The notes below the pieces were generated by a model. It was not told the origin of the DNA. It ran no database searches and was given only the letters and a program-made list of their open reading frames with translations. A stretch of 64,000 nt of DNA from Paenacidovorax monticola (lineage in GTDB: Bacteria > Pseudomonadota > Gammaproteobacteria > Burkholderiales > Burkholderiaceae_C): the NCBI RefSeq assembly GCF_014489595.1, contig NZ_CP060790.1:1674001-1738000 (forward strand), read 5' to 3'. This document shows positions 22,445 through 31,591 of the stretch, piece by piece (position 1 is the stretch's first letter; each line of letters begins with the position of its first letter). A program made the translations under genes and the position numbers.

Positions 22445-23238
22445 TCACTCACCACCCGCCGCGAAGAGGTACTGGCGCACGCCATCGCCCGCCCGCACCG
22501 GCGTGCAGCCCACGCCCCACACGCGCGCGATGGCCGCGTCGTCCAGCACCCGCTCCACGGGCCCTGCCTCGCAGCGCCCCTGACCGAGCAGCAGCGCGTC
22601 ATGCGCGTAGCGCAGCGCCAGGTTCAGGTCGTGCAGCACCGCCACCACGCCCACGCCCTGCTCCACGGCCCAGCCGCGCAGCAGGCGCATGGCCTGATGC
22701 TGGTGGGCCAGGTCCAGCGCGGCCGTGGGCTCGTCCAGCAGCAGCCAGCGCGCCGCGCCATGGGGGCGCGGCTCCCACACCTGCGCCAGCGCGCGCGCCA
22801 GATGCGTGCGGGCCCGTTCGCCGCCCGACAAGGTATGGATGCCGCGCCGTGCCAGGTGGGCCACGCCCGTGGCCGCAAGCGCCCGGCCCACGATGGCCTC
22901 CTCGTCATGGCTGGGCGCGAGGCGGTGCGGAAAGCGCCCCATCTCGACCACCTCGCGCACGGTGAAGTCGAAGGCCACGGCGCTGTCCTGCGGCATCACG
23001 GCGCGGCGCAGGGCCAGATCGGCCGCGCGGTAGCCCCCCAGGGGACGGTCCGCCAGCAGCACCCGGCCCGCGCGCGGCGCGCGCTCGCCCGACAGCAACG
23101 ACAGCAGCGTGGACTTGCCGGCCCCATTGGGCCCAGGATGGCCGTGAGGCGCCCGGGGTGCAGCGTGGCCGACACGGTGGCCAGCACCGGGCCGCCCACC
23201 ACGCCGACGCCGACAGCCTCGCAGGACAGCGTGCTCAT
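22445..23238 (-). CDS. hmuV: Haem ABC transporter, ATP-binding protein (one-base frameshift)
   Basis: About 264 residues, the ATPase of the haem importer. After the N terminus (MSTLSCEAVGVGVVGGPVLA) come Walker A (GPNGAGKSTLLSLLSG once repaired), the Q-loop region (RRAVMPQDSAVAFDFTVREV), the ABC signature (HTLSGGERARTHLARAL), Walker B (WLLLDEPTAALD) and the switch His (VAVLHDLNLAL). The frame breaks at 23129-23131, inside Walker A: GGC CCA ATG should be GGC CCC AAT, one base lost. The start overlaps the hmuU stop as ATGA. It is the last gene of the hmu operon. The MPQD and LARAL segments fit the HmuV branch of iron-complex ATPases. Confidence 0.92.
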
Positions 23239-24307
23239 ACCTTGCCCCTGAACTGGCGCAGCATGGCCAGGAACAGCGGCACGCCGATGAAGGCCGTGAG
23301 CACACCCAGCGGCAGCTCGGCCGGCTGGACGATGGTGCGCGCTACGGCATCGGCCGCCATCACCAGGGCCGCCCCCAGCAGGGCCGAGCCCGGCAGCACC
23401 ACACGGTGGTCGGGGCCCGCCACGAGCCGCACCCAGTGCGGCGCGATGAGGCCGACGAAGCCGATGACGCCCGCGGCGGCCGTCACCGCCCCCACGGCCA
23501 GCGCCGTGACGAGCACGGCCAGCCGCTTGGTGCGCTCCACGGGCACCCCCAGCAGCGCAGCCTGCGCCTCGCCGAGCGCGATCGCATTGAGCGGGCGCGC
23601 GAGCACCAGGCCCACGCCCCCGCCACGGCCACCACGGTGCCGACCAGCACCACCGCGCTCCAGCGCGCGCCGCCCAGGCTGCCCAGCAGCCACATCTGGA
23701 TGTTGCGCAGCTGTTCGTCGGTCGAGATGAAGCTCAGGTACCCCAGCCCCGCCACGGCCAGCGCGTTCACGGCCACGCCGGCCAGCAGCATCAGACCCAT
23801 GCGCGTGCCGCCGCCCGTCTGGGCCAGCGCGTAGATCAGCAGCGTGACCACCAGGCCGCCGCCGAAGGCCGTGGCCACCAGGCTCCAGCTGCCCAGCGTG
23901 CGCGGCAACTCGGGCCACCACCAGGTGCCCAGCACGATGGTGGCCGCCGCCGCGAGCGCTGCGCCGCTGCTTACGCCGATCAGGCCCGGGTCGGCCAGCG
24001 GGTTGCGGAACAACCCCTGCATGAGCGCACCCGCAAACCCCAGGCCCGCGCCCGCCGCAGCCCCCAGCAGCAGGCGCGGCAGGCGGATGTGGAAGAACAC
24101 CAGCGACTCGGGGTCCTCCATGCCATTGCCGCCGGCCCAGTGGCCGAGCAACGTCCACAGCCGGCCGGGCGCGATGGCATACGCGCCCTGCATGCTGCCC
24201 GCCATGAAGGCCGACAGCGCCAGCACCGCGCCAAGCAGCAGGGCCATCTGCGGCGGCAGCCGGCCCGCCACGCGCCCGCGCACCCATCGCCCTCGGACCC
24301 TGCTCAT
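23235..24307 (-). CDS. hmuU: Haem ABC transporter permease, FecCD family (one-base frameshift)
   Basis: About 357 residues with nine or ten hydrophobic segments, the inner-membrane channel for haem. Family segments are FFHIRLPRLLLGAAAGAGLG, GALMQGLFRNPLADPGLIGV, SSGAALAAAATIVLGTWWWP and, near the end, GFVGLIAPHWVRLVAGPDHR. The frame breaks in the C run 23617-23621 on the plus strand (one G lost in the coding strand): VAVAGGVGLVLARPLNAIAL is the expected join. The start ATG 24307 overlaps the hmuT stop (ATGA), and the stop overlaps the hmuV start, so translation of the three genes is coupled. Confidence 0.92.
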
Positions 24308-25182
24308 GCCGTGAGCGCGAGCATGCGCGCATGCAGCTCGCGCACCGCGCCCGGCAGGCGCGGGCCAAAGCCCAGCAGGTGGTTGGCCTCCATGGCCACC
24401 AGGGCCTTGCGCCGGAACGCGGGCGTGAGCGCCAGCTCGGGCCGCTGCCAGAACGCGGCCTCGCCGCCCAGTGCCTCGATGCCCTGCGTGCTGTTGACGA
24501 TCACCTCGGGCGCGGCGCTGGCCATGGCCTCGGCCGTGAGCGGGCGGTAGCCGTCGAAGCCCCGCACCGCGTTCACGCCGCCCGCGAAGCGGATCAGCGC
24601 ATCGGCCGCCGTGCCGCCGCCCGCCACCATGGGAGCGCCCCCGTGCGACAGGATGAACAGCGCGCGCGGGCGCCGCGTGGCGCGCGCCACGGTCTGGCGC
24701 ACCTCGGCCCACTCGGCGTCGAGCCGCGCCTGCAGCGCCTGCGCCTGGGCCTCGCGCCCCGCCACGCGGGCCACGGCCTGCAGCTTGCGCGCCACCTCGT
24801 CCCAGCTGTGTTCGGCACGCACCAGTTCCACACGCACGCCCGCGCTGCGCACCTGGTCCAGCACCACGGGCGGGCCCGCCTCGGTCGTGCCCACAATGGC
24901 GTCGGGTTGGAGGGACAACAGCCCCTCGGCCGAGAGCTGGCGCAGGTAGCCCACCTTGGGCGTGCGCTGCGCGGCCTCGGGGTAGAGGCTGGTGGTGTCG
25001 GTGCCTACCAGGAGCCCCTCGGCCCCCAGGGCATAGACCGCCTCCGTCACGGCGCCGCCCAGCGACACGATGCGCCGCGCAGGCGCGCGCGCCTGCACAC
25101 TGCGCGCGCCCAGCAGCGCCGCCGCCATGCCGCCCAGCAGGGCCCGGCGCACCAGGCGCCCGCGCACCGCCGGCGCGCTCAT
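24304..25182 (-). CDS. hmuT: Periplasmic haem-binding protein
   Basis: 292 residues with a twin-arginine-like or Sec signal (GRLVRRALLGGMAAALLGAR, cleavage after VQA). It is a class III substrate-binding protein: RRIVSLGGAVTEAVYALGAE, GTDTTSLYPEAAQRTPKVGY (which carries the conserved haem-ligand Tyr region of HmuT), and IVGTTEAGPPVVLDQVRSAG. It passes haem from the outer-membrane receptor to HmuUV. The start ATG 25182 overlaps the hmuS stop by ATGA. The order hmuS-hmuT-hmuU-hmuV is the usual one. Confidence 0.92.
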   Translation of the reverse strand: MSAPAVRGRLVRRALLGGMAAALLGARSVQARAPARRIVSLGGAVTEAVYALGAEGLLVGTDTTSLYPEAAQRTPKVGYLRQLSAEGLLSLQPDAIVGTTEAGPPVVLDQVRSAGVRVELVRAEHSWDEVARKLQAVARVAGREAQAQALQARLDAEWAEVRQTVARATRRPRALFILSHGGAPMVAGGGTAADALIRFAGGVNAVRGFDGYRPLTAEAMASAAPEVIVNSTQGIEALGGEAAFWQRPELALTPAFRRKALVAMEANHLLGFGPRLPGAVRELHARMLALTA

Positions 25183-26285
25183 GCCTGCTCCTGTCGTGGC
25201 AGGCGCGCCACAAGGTCTCGCCAGGCCTGCAGCTCGGGCTGGCCGGGCTTGCGCGCGCCGAAGAACATGGCCATCAGCTCGCCGTCCGCGTCGAAGGCTT
25301 CGACCGAAGTCACGATGCCGTCGGCCGTGGGCTTTTCCACCACCCACACCTGCGCGATGCGGTCGGTGCGCAGGTGCAGGTTGAAGCCAGGGTCCAGCAC
25401 GTTGATCCACTGCGCGCCCGGCGTATCGAGCGGCTGCACGTTGTGCACGGGACCGGTATGGATCTGGATGCAGCCGCCGCTGCCCACGAAGACCATGATG
25501 GGCAGCCGGTCCATCGCGGCCTCGTCGAGCAGGCGCACCACGGCCTGCGGCGCGGCGCGCCAGGCAAAGCGGCCTTCGACGAGCCGGAAGCTTTGCTGGC
25601 GCTCCACGCCGAACCGGCGCGTGAGGCCGAAGAACTCGTGCGTGTCCTGCATGGCGGCCCAGGCCTCGCGCAGGCCCGGGGCATCGATCTCGCCGTCGGG
25701 GCGCACGGGTTCGCGCGGCGGCGCGGCCTGGAATACGTAGCCTGCGCTGGGCAGCGCAAAGCGCCGCACCACGGCGTCGAACGCAGCGCGGTCCGTGGCC
25801 TCGCGCACGAAGATCTTGTGCACGGCCCGGCCCTGCGCGTTGAAGAACTGCAGGCTCTGCGCAGGCGGGTTGCCGGCACTCTGCGCGCGCTCGGCCACCG
25901 CGTAGCCCGCATGCCATTGCGCGAAGAACAGGCGCAGGTCGATGTCCTCGCCCAGCGCCAGCCCCACGGGCCCCGTGGCCGACAGATGGGCGTAGACGCC
26001 GGTCTTCTCGTGCACCGCGGACTCGTTGCGCGTCAGCGCCATCAACGGGCCGCAGGCCTGCAGCGACTGCAGCAGCTCCAGCCAGGAACCCTGCAGCGGC
26101 GTGGCCTGCAGCGGGCACGCATGCTCGCCCGCGTGGGCCGCGATGGCCTCGCCCTCGGACAGGCCCAGGCTCTCGGCGGCCTCCTTGGCGCGGCGGCCGG
26201 CCGCGCGCGCCGCGGCGAAGCGGGCGCGGATGCCGGGCGCATCCAGGCGTGCCACCGCCTGTGCAGGGGATGCGAGCGCGCTCAT
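25179..26285 (-). CDS. hmuS: Haem-degrading/haem-trafficking protein of the HemS/HmuS family
   Basis: 368 residues, cytoplasmic, with the two-repeat HemS fold. The first half runs from ARFAAARAAGRRAKEAAESL through VMALTRN-like LMALTRNESAVHEKTGVYAH; the second half has GGCIQIHTGPVHNVQPLDTP, in which the His-rich strand matches the haem-ligand region, then VEAFDADGELMAMFFGARKP, the usual C-terminal block. It accepts haem from the importer and either hands it on or opens the ring to release iron. The start ATG 26285 was chosen over one at 26369 because it overlaps the stop of the upstream gene by ATGA and begins at the conserved N terminus. Confidence 0.92.
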   Translation of the reverse strand: MSALASPAQAVARLDAPGIRARFAAARAAGRRAKEAAESLGLSEGEAIAAHAGEHACPLQATPLQGSWLELLQSLQACGPLMALTRNESAVHEKTGVYAHLSATGPVGLALGEDIDLRLFFAQWHAGYAVAERAQSAGNPPAQSLQFFNAQGRAVHKIFVREATDRAAFDAVVRRFALPSAGYVFQAAPPREPVRPDGEIDAPGLREAWAAMQDTHEFFGLTRRFGVERQQSFRLVEGRFAWRAAPQAVVRLLDEAAMDRLPIMVFVGSGGCIQIHTGPVHNVQPLDTPGAQWINVLDPGFNLHLRTDRIAQVWVVEKPTADGIVTSVEAFDADGELMAMFFGARKPGQPELQAWRDLVARLPRQEQA

Positions 26286-26619
26286 TGCAGCGCCTCCGGC
26301 GCGCTGTGCCAAAGCGCGCGGCGCGCCTCGGCCGCCACCAGCGCCTCGTCGGAGCGCACGTTGGTGCACTGCTGGACCCAGCGCGTCTGCAGGCTCCAGA
26401 GCATGGTGCGGAAATGCGGCGTGAGGGCTTCGAGCTGCGCGAGGTTCTGCAGATTGGCCACGATCTTGCGGGCCATGGGCTCGCGGTGGCCGTCGCAGCA
26501 GGCCTGGGCCCAGCCTGTCATGAGCGCCAGGGTGCCCGCAAGCAGCGCCTCGGCGCAGGGCAGGCTGTATTCCTCGTCGCAGGCAGCCGCGCCCTGCTGC
26601 GGTGGGGGAGCGTGTTCAT
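26282..26619 (-). CDS. Small Cys-rich protein of the haem operon, unknown function (one-base frameshift)
   Basis: About 112 residues between the receptor and hmuS genes. The start ATG 26619 has AGGAGA nine bases upstream. The first residues (MNTLPPPQQG) join the body after one base is restored in the run 26604-26608. The body is helical and holds five cysteines, in CDEEYSLPCAEALLAG, WAQACCDGHREPMARK and RWVQQCTNVRS, plus several His, so haem or metal binding is possible. There is no signal peptide. Its stop overlaps the hmuS start. I do not recognise a named family; I believe similar small proteins occur in haem operons of related bacteria. The function is unknown. Confidence 0.7.
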
Positions 26620-26643
26620 AGGTCGATCTCCTTGGGGTGGGAT

Positions 26644-28872
26644 TCAGAAGTCCATCGCGAGCGATACGCGCACGGAGCGGCCCGGCTGGGTGTAGGCGTC
26701 GATGAAGCCCGCCGAGGCCGCGAGGCCGCGCACGTCGGCCCAGCGCCAGTGCTTCTTGTCGGTGAGGTTGTAGATGCCGGCCGTGAGGCGCAGGTCCTTG
26801 CGGATGCGCCACTGGCCCGTGAGATCCAGCACGGTGTACGAGGGTGAGAGAAACTGCGAGCCATTGGCCGCCACGGTCACGTCGGAGGCCTTCTTGGCCG
26901 CGCTGTGCGTGGCGTCGAGCCGCACGAACCAGCCGGCCGTGTCGTAGCGCAGGCCCACGTTGAGCCGCGCGGGGTCCACGGTGTTCACGCGCTGGCCCGT
27001 GGCCTCGTCGCGGCCGCGCGCCTGGCCGTAGGCAAAAGGCGTGCTCCAGCGGCCACCGGCCCAGGAGCCCCACTGCATGTGGCCCTTGACCTCGAAGCCG
27101 CTGATCTTCACGCGGCCGATGTTCACCGACTGGAACACGAGCGGGCTGCCCGGCGCGCCCGTGCCGCTGACCTGGTGCAGGTCCTCGATGAAGTCGCGGT
27201 AGCGGCCCGTGAAGGCGGCCATGTCGATCGACAGCGCCTCCATGCGCCCGCGCAGCCCCAGCTCGAAGTTCTGGCTCTTCTCGGGCTTGAGATGGGCGTT
27301 GGGGAGGGTCTTGTAGTTGCCCACGGGGTTCTCGAAGAACGCATTGACCTGCCCCGCGTTGGGCGCGCGAAAGCCCGCCGCGTAGTTGCCGAACACGCTC
27401 CATTGCGGCGTGGCGCGGTAGAGCACGCCGAGCTTGGGCGAGGTGGCGCTACCCGAGAGCGAAACCGCCTGCGCCGCGAAGCCCGCCTGGTCGGCCGCGA
27501 TGCGGAAATGGTCGAAGCGCACGCCCGGCGTGATGCTCCAGGGCCCGCCGACGATCTCGTCCTGCAGGTACAGCGCGGTGCTGGTCTCGCGCGTGTCGGG
27601 AAAGCGCTTGAGCGGGAAGGTCTCGCCCACGGGCGGTGTCACGCCGGTCTGCAGGTTGGACACCTTGGCCGTGGCATGGTCCAGCCCGTAGGTGAAGCGC
27701 TGCGCCCAGCCGCCGCCCATGCGCAGCGTCTTGCCGCCTTGCAGGTTGGCCTGCCAGGTGCGTTCGTCGTAGGTCACATCGCGCACGCGGTCGGCAGCGG
27801 TGTTGCGGTCCTCGGCGATGTACTCGCGCGAATGCGCATCCTGGTAGCTCAGCACGGCCTTGAGCTCGTCGGCCCAGGCCGCATCCAGGCGCCAGAGCCC
27901 CTCCCAGGTCGCGCGGCTGCGGCGCATATCGGTGCTCGACTGCGACGACAGCACCGAGGTGGCCGCCAGCGGCGGCTTGGCGCGCGCCGTGAGCAGCTCG
28001 TAGTCGGAACTCTTGTCCACCTGCTCCAGCGTGAGCACATGGCGCTGGCCGCCACCGGGCGTAAGCACCACCTTGCCCAGCAGCGCGTGGCCCTGGTCCT
28101 TCTGCGGGTTGGGCCGCGTGCGGTCGGCATTGGCCGCGCCGTTCGTGCCCATGTTGTCGAGTTCGCGGGCGCGCGAGACATTGCCGCCCAGCAGCCATTG
28201 CACCGTGTCATTCACGCGGCCCGCCACGGTGGCGCCGACCTGCTTGCCGTGGTCCTCGCCGTCGTAGCCCACGACGGCGCGCCCGCCCAGGCGCTTGCCC
28301 CCGTCCAGGAACGCAGCAGGCTCGGCCGTGATGAAGTTCACCAGGCCCGCCATGCCGTCCGAGCCGTAGAGCGCCGAGGTGGCACCGCGCAGCACCTCGA
28401 CGCGCTGCACCAGGCCGATGTCGAGGTAGTCGCGCCCGAAGGCATTGGCGCTGAACACATAGCTGCGCGGCAGACGGATGCCGTCCACCAGCATGAGCAC
28501 GCGGTTGCCGTCCAGGCCACGGATGTTGAAGCCCGCGTTCTGGTCGCGCCCCGTGGGCGAGCCCGCGAGCCCGAAGCGCGCCGGGCCGCGCGTGACGCTG
28601 ACGTTGGGCAACTCGCGCGCCACGTCGCGGATGTCGCGCACCTGCGCCTCCTCCAGCGTGCGCGCGTTGATCACGTCCACGCTCACGGGCAGTTCATCGG
28701 GGTCCTGCTCGTTGCGCGAACCGCTGATGACCACCTCCTTGAGCGTGGGCGCGGCGGCCACGAGCGCGGCCTCCGGTGCGGCGGACTGCGCCAGTGCGGG
28801 GCTGCAGGCGCAGGCCACAAGCCAGGCCAGGGGGCGAAGGGGGAAATGCGGGGAATGGAATGCGTGCGCCAC
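26644..28872 (-). CDS. hmuR: TonB-dependent haem/haemoglobin outer-membrane receptor
   Basis: 742 residues. A signal peptide (cleavage after ALAQ, residue 29) is followed by a TonB box region (LKEVVISGSR), the plug domain (VSVDVINARTLEEAQVRDIR, GFNIRGLDGNRVLMLVDGIR, VEVLRGATSALYGSDGMAGL) and a 22-strand barrel ending in VSLAMDF with the C-terminal Phe. The haem-receptor FRAP box is present (AAGFRAPNAGQV) and the NPNL box appears as LPNAHLKPE, with a His at a suggestive place. The start is GTG 28872 with AGAGGG upstream. A promoter with a Fur box lies 100 bp upstream. It is the first gene of the hmu operon, 24 bp before the small Cys-rich gene. Confidence 0.92.
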   Translation of the reverse strand: MAHAFHSPHFPLRPLAWLVACACSPALAQSAAPEAALVAAAPTLKEVVISGSRNEQDPDELPVSVDVINARTLEEAQVRDIRDVARELPNVSVTRGPARFGLAGSPTGRDQNAGFNIRGLDGNRVLMLVDGIRLPRSYVFSANAFGRDYLDIGLVQRVEVLRGATSALYGSDGMAGLVNFITAEPAAFLDGGKRLGGRAVVGYDGEDHGKQVGATVAGRVNDTVQWLLGGNVSRARELDNMGTNGAANADRTRPNPQKDQGHALLGKVVLTPGGGQRHVLTLEQVDKSSDYELLTARAKPPLAATSVLSSQSSTDMRRSRATWEGLWRLDAAWADELKAVLSYQDAHSREYIAEDRNTAADRVRDVTYDERTWQANLQGGKTLRMGGGWAQRFTYGLDHATAKVSNLQTGVTPPVGETFPLKRFPDTRETSTALYLQDEIVGGPWSITPGVRFDHFRIAADQAGFAAQAVSLSGSATSPKLGVLYRATPQWSVFGNYAAGFRAPNAGQVNAFFENPVGNYKTLPNAHLKPEKSQNFELGLRGRMEALSIDMAAFTGRYRDFIEDLHQVSGTGAPGSPLVFQSVNIGRVKISGFEVKGHMQWGSWAGGRWSTPFAYGQARGRDEATGQRVNTVDPARLNVGLRYDTAGWFVRLDATHSAAKKASDVTVAANGSQFLSPSYTVLDLTGQWRIRKDLRLTAGIYNLTDKKHWRWADVRGLAASAGFIDAYTQPGRSVRVSLAMDF

Positions 28873-28973
28873 GAACGGGAACCCTCTGTTGGAACGAATG
28901 CAAGAACACAGAGCTGGCTCCAGGCCCGCCCGGCTGCAGGGGCCGGGTCGCGCAATGGCTGGCGATCGCTGTC

Positions 28974-29002
28974 AGTATATGAGAATAATTCTCAATCAAC
29001 AA
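28974..29002 (-). promoter_or_regulatory. Fur-boxed promoter of the hmu operon
   Basis: On the minus strand TTGTTG (29002-28997) and TATACT (28979-28974) are separated by exactly 17 bp. The spacer holds the near-perfect palindrome TGAGAATTATTCTCA (28980-28994), a Fur binding site. Iron-loaded Fur would cover the promoter and switch off haem uptake when iron is plentiful. Confidence 0.85.
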
Positions 29003-29014
29003 TCTGCAGCACGC

Positions 29015-29040
29015 AAAAAAACAGGGCACCGAAGTGCCCT
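29015..29040 (-). terminator. Terminator of ahpF
   Basis: AGGGCAC (29023-29029), loop cgaa, GTGCCCT (29034-29040), with seven A on the left, which is a T run on the minus strand. It ends ahpF transcription just before the hmu promoter starts. Confidence 0.88.
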
Positions 29041-29064
29041 GCTGCAGGTGGCGGCCGCGCGCGC

Positions 29065-30632
29065 TTATGCGGGGCGGAGACGCGGATCAGGTGGTCGAAC
29101 GCGCTGAGCGCGGCCTTGGCACCGTCGCCCGCGGCGATGACGATCTGCTTGTACGGCACCGTGGTGCAGTCGCCGGCGGCGAACACGCCGGGCACGCTCG
29201 TGCGGCCGTGCGCGTCGACCACGACCTCGCCGAACTTCGACAGCTCCACCGTGCCCTTGAGCCAGTCGGTGTTGGGCAGCAGGCCGATCTGCACGAAGAT
29301 GCCTTCGAGCGCGAGCTGGCGCACCTCGCCGCCCACGCGGTCCTTGTAGGTGATGCCGGTGACGCGCTGGCCGTCGCCATTCACCTCGGTGGTCTGCGCG
29401 TTGACGATGATGTCCACGTTGGGCAGGCTCTTCAGCTTGCGCTGCAGCACCGCATCGGCCTTGAGCTCGGGCGCGAATTCGAGCAGCGTCACGTGCTTGA
29501 CCACGCCGGCCAGGTCGATGGCGGCCTCCACACCCGAGTTGCCGCCGCCGATCACGGCCACGGCCTTGCCCTTGAACAGCGGGCCGTCGCAGTGCGGGCA
29601 GTAGGTCACGCCCTTGGTGCGGTACTGCTCCTCGCCCGGCACGTTCATGTTGCGCCAGCGCGCGCCGGTGGAGACGATCACGCTCTTGCTGCGCAGCGTG
29701 GCGCCGTTCTCCAGCAGCACCTCGATCAGGCCGCCCTCGCTCGCGGCGGGCTTGAGCGCCTGGGCGCGCTGCAGGTTCATGATGTCCACCTCATAGTCGC
29801 GCACATGCTGCTCCAGCGCGGCGGCGAACTTGGGGCCATCGGTCTTGCTGATGGAGATGTAGTTCTCGATATCGAGCGTGTCGAGCACCTGGCCGCCGAA
29901 GCGCTCGGCCGCGACGCCCGTGCGGATGCCCTTGCGCGCCGCATACACGGCCGCCGCCGCGCCGGCGGGGCCGCCGCCGACGATCAGCACGTCGAACGCC
30001 TCCTTGGCATTCAGCTTGGCGGCCTCGCGCTTCGTGGCGCCGCTGTCGATTTTGGCCACGATCTCGCCCAGTTCCATGCGGCCCTGGCCGAAGTGCTTGC
30101 CGTTGAGGAACACGGTGGGCACGCCCATGATCTCGTTGCGCTCGATCTCCTCCCGGAACACGCCGCCATCAATGGCCGTGTGCGTGATGCGCGGGTTCAG
30201 CACGCTCATGAGGTTGAGCGCCTGCACCACGTCCGGGCAGTTGTGGCACGAGAGCGAGTAGTAGGTCTCGAAGTGGAAGTCGCCGTCGAGGCTTTTCACC
30301 TGTTCGAGCAGGTCGGCAGCCTCCTTCGAGGGGTGGCCGCCCACCTGCAGCAGCGCGAGCACCAGCGAGGTGAATTCATGCCCCAGCGGCACGCCGGCGA
30401 AGCGCACGCCCGTGTCGGTGCCGGGGTTGGTGATCAGGAAGGACGGTTTGCGCACATCGGCGTCGTTCTTCTCGACCACGGTGATCTTGTCGGACTGCGC
30501 GCGGATATCGTTCAGCAGCTCGCGCAGCTCGTTCGACGTGGCCCCGTCGTCCAGCGTCGCCACCAGCTCGACCGGCTTCTGCAGGCGCTCCAGATAGGCT
30601 TTCAGTTGGGCTTTGAGGGTGTCGTCGAGCAT
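29065..30632 (-). CDS. ahpF: Alkyl hydroperoxide reductase subunit F (one-base frameshift at the end)
   Basis: A flavoprotein of 522 residues that passes electrons from NAD(P)H to AhpC. In order: the N-terminal double thioredoxin-like domain with the CXXC pair ([20 protein letters not shown]), the FAD domain ([20 protein letters not shown]), the NADH-site CXXC ([20 protein letters not shown], then [16 protein letters not shown]), and the C-terminal FAD motif ([20 protein letters not shown]). The start ATG 30632 begins [17 protein letters not shown], the family N terminus. The last codons need one base restored in the G run 29071-29074, giving the end [11 protein letters not shown] and stop at 29065; without it the frame runs on through the terminator. 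It is downstream of ahpC, with a terminator between. Confidence 0.94.
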
Positions 30633-30662
30633 GGCGGTAGTCCTTGTCGTGGAAATTTCGGG

Positions 30663-30693
30663 AAAAAAAAGCCCGGGCGCCAGGCACCCGGGC
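30663..30693 (-). terminator. Intercistronic terminator between ahpC and ahpF
   Basis: The stem GCCCGGG...CCCGGGC (30671-30693, with further GC pairs toward the loop) is followed on the minus strand by eight T. It lies after the ahpC stop and before the ahpF start, so most transcripts should end after ahpC and some read on into ahpF. Confidence 0.85.
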
Positions 30694-30734
30694 GTCTTCA
30701 ACAGGTCAACTGTGAAAGTGCAGCGTCTGGCCGC

Positions 30735-31309
30735 TTAGATCTTGCCGACCAGGTCCAGCGAGGGTGCCAGGGTCTTTTCGCCTTCGTGCCACTTGGCGGG
30801 GCAGACCTGGCCGGGGTGGCTGGCCACGTACTGGGCTGCCTTGAGCTTGCGCACGGTTTCCTTCACGTCGCGGGCGATGGCGTTGTCGTGCACTTCCATG
30901 GTCTTGATCACGCCGTCGGGGTTGATCACGAAGGTGCCGCGCAGGGCCAGGCCTTCTTCGGGGATATGCACGCCGAAGGCGTTGGTCAGCTGGTGCGTGG
31001 GATCGCCCACCAGCGGGAACTTGGCCTTGCCCACGGCGGGGAGGTTTCATGCCACACCTTGTGCGAGAAATGCGTGTCGGTGGTCACGATGTAGACCTCG
31101 GCGCCGGCCTTCTGGAACTCGGCGTAGTTGTCGGCCGCGTCTTCGATTTCGGTGGGGCAGTTGAACGTGAAGGCGGCGGGCATGAAGATCAGAACCGACC
31201 ACTTGCCCTTCAGGCTGGCCTCGGTCACTTCGATGAATTCGCCCTTGCCGTTGCGGTTCACGAAAGCGGTGGTCTTGAAGGGCTGAACTTGCGTATTGAT
31301 CAGGGACAT
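30735..31309 (-). CDS. ahpC: Alkyl hydroperoxide reductase subunit C, peroxiredoxin (one-base frameshift)
   Basis: A typical 2-Cys peroxiredoxin, 191 residues after repair. It starts MSLINTQVQPFKTTAF. The peroxidatic Cys is in AFTFNCPTEIEDAADN and the resolving Cys in HPGQVCPAKWHEGEKTL. It reduces hydrogen peroxide and organic peroxides and is recycled by AhpF, encoded next. The frame breaks in the G run 31038-31041 (one base missing): HETSPAVGKAKFPLVGDPTH is the join. The start ATG 31309 has AAAGGAAA upstream. Such genes are commonly controlled by OxyR; a perfect palindrome 75 bp upstream may be part of the control site. Confidence 0.95.
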
Positions 31310-31383
31310 TGCTGTTTCCTTTGTGGTGGTTTGGCTGAACACAGGACTGAAGTCTAGACCTTCCAGACCAATCAATCCAATTA

Positions 31384-31399
31384 ATTGAATGCATTCAAT
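31384..31399. promoter_or_regulatory. Palindrome upstream of ahpC, possible regulator site
   Basis: ATTGAATGCATTCAAT is a perfect 16-bp palindrome 75 bp before the ahpC start, embedded in an AT-rich stretch with repeated TTGATT/AATCAA words and an ATAG motif at its far side. OxyR is the obvious candidate by gene context, but the match to the known OxyR pattern is only partial. Confidence 0.45.
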
Positions 31400-31529
31400 C
31401 AATTAACTATGACTATTTTATGAGAATGCCAGGCACCCACACGCGCTGGGGACTTTCCCGGCCCGCGCCAAGAAACGCGAACACATCTCAACATCAAACG
31501 CACGCAGACCGCCGCGGTAGGGGCATGCC

Positions 31530-31558
31530 TTGTCAGGCGTGACCCGCGTCATGACAAT
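31530..31558 (+). promoter_or_regulatory. Candidate sigma-70 promoter of bfr
   Basis: TTGTCA (31530-31535) and GACAAT (31553-31558) with a 17-bp spacer, 33 bp before the bfr start codon. I see no Fur box on it. Confidence 0.5.
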
Positions 31559-31591
31559 CGTGGCGCTACAACGAATCACAAGGAGTCCCCC

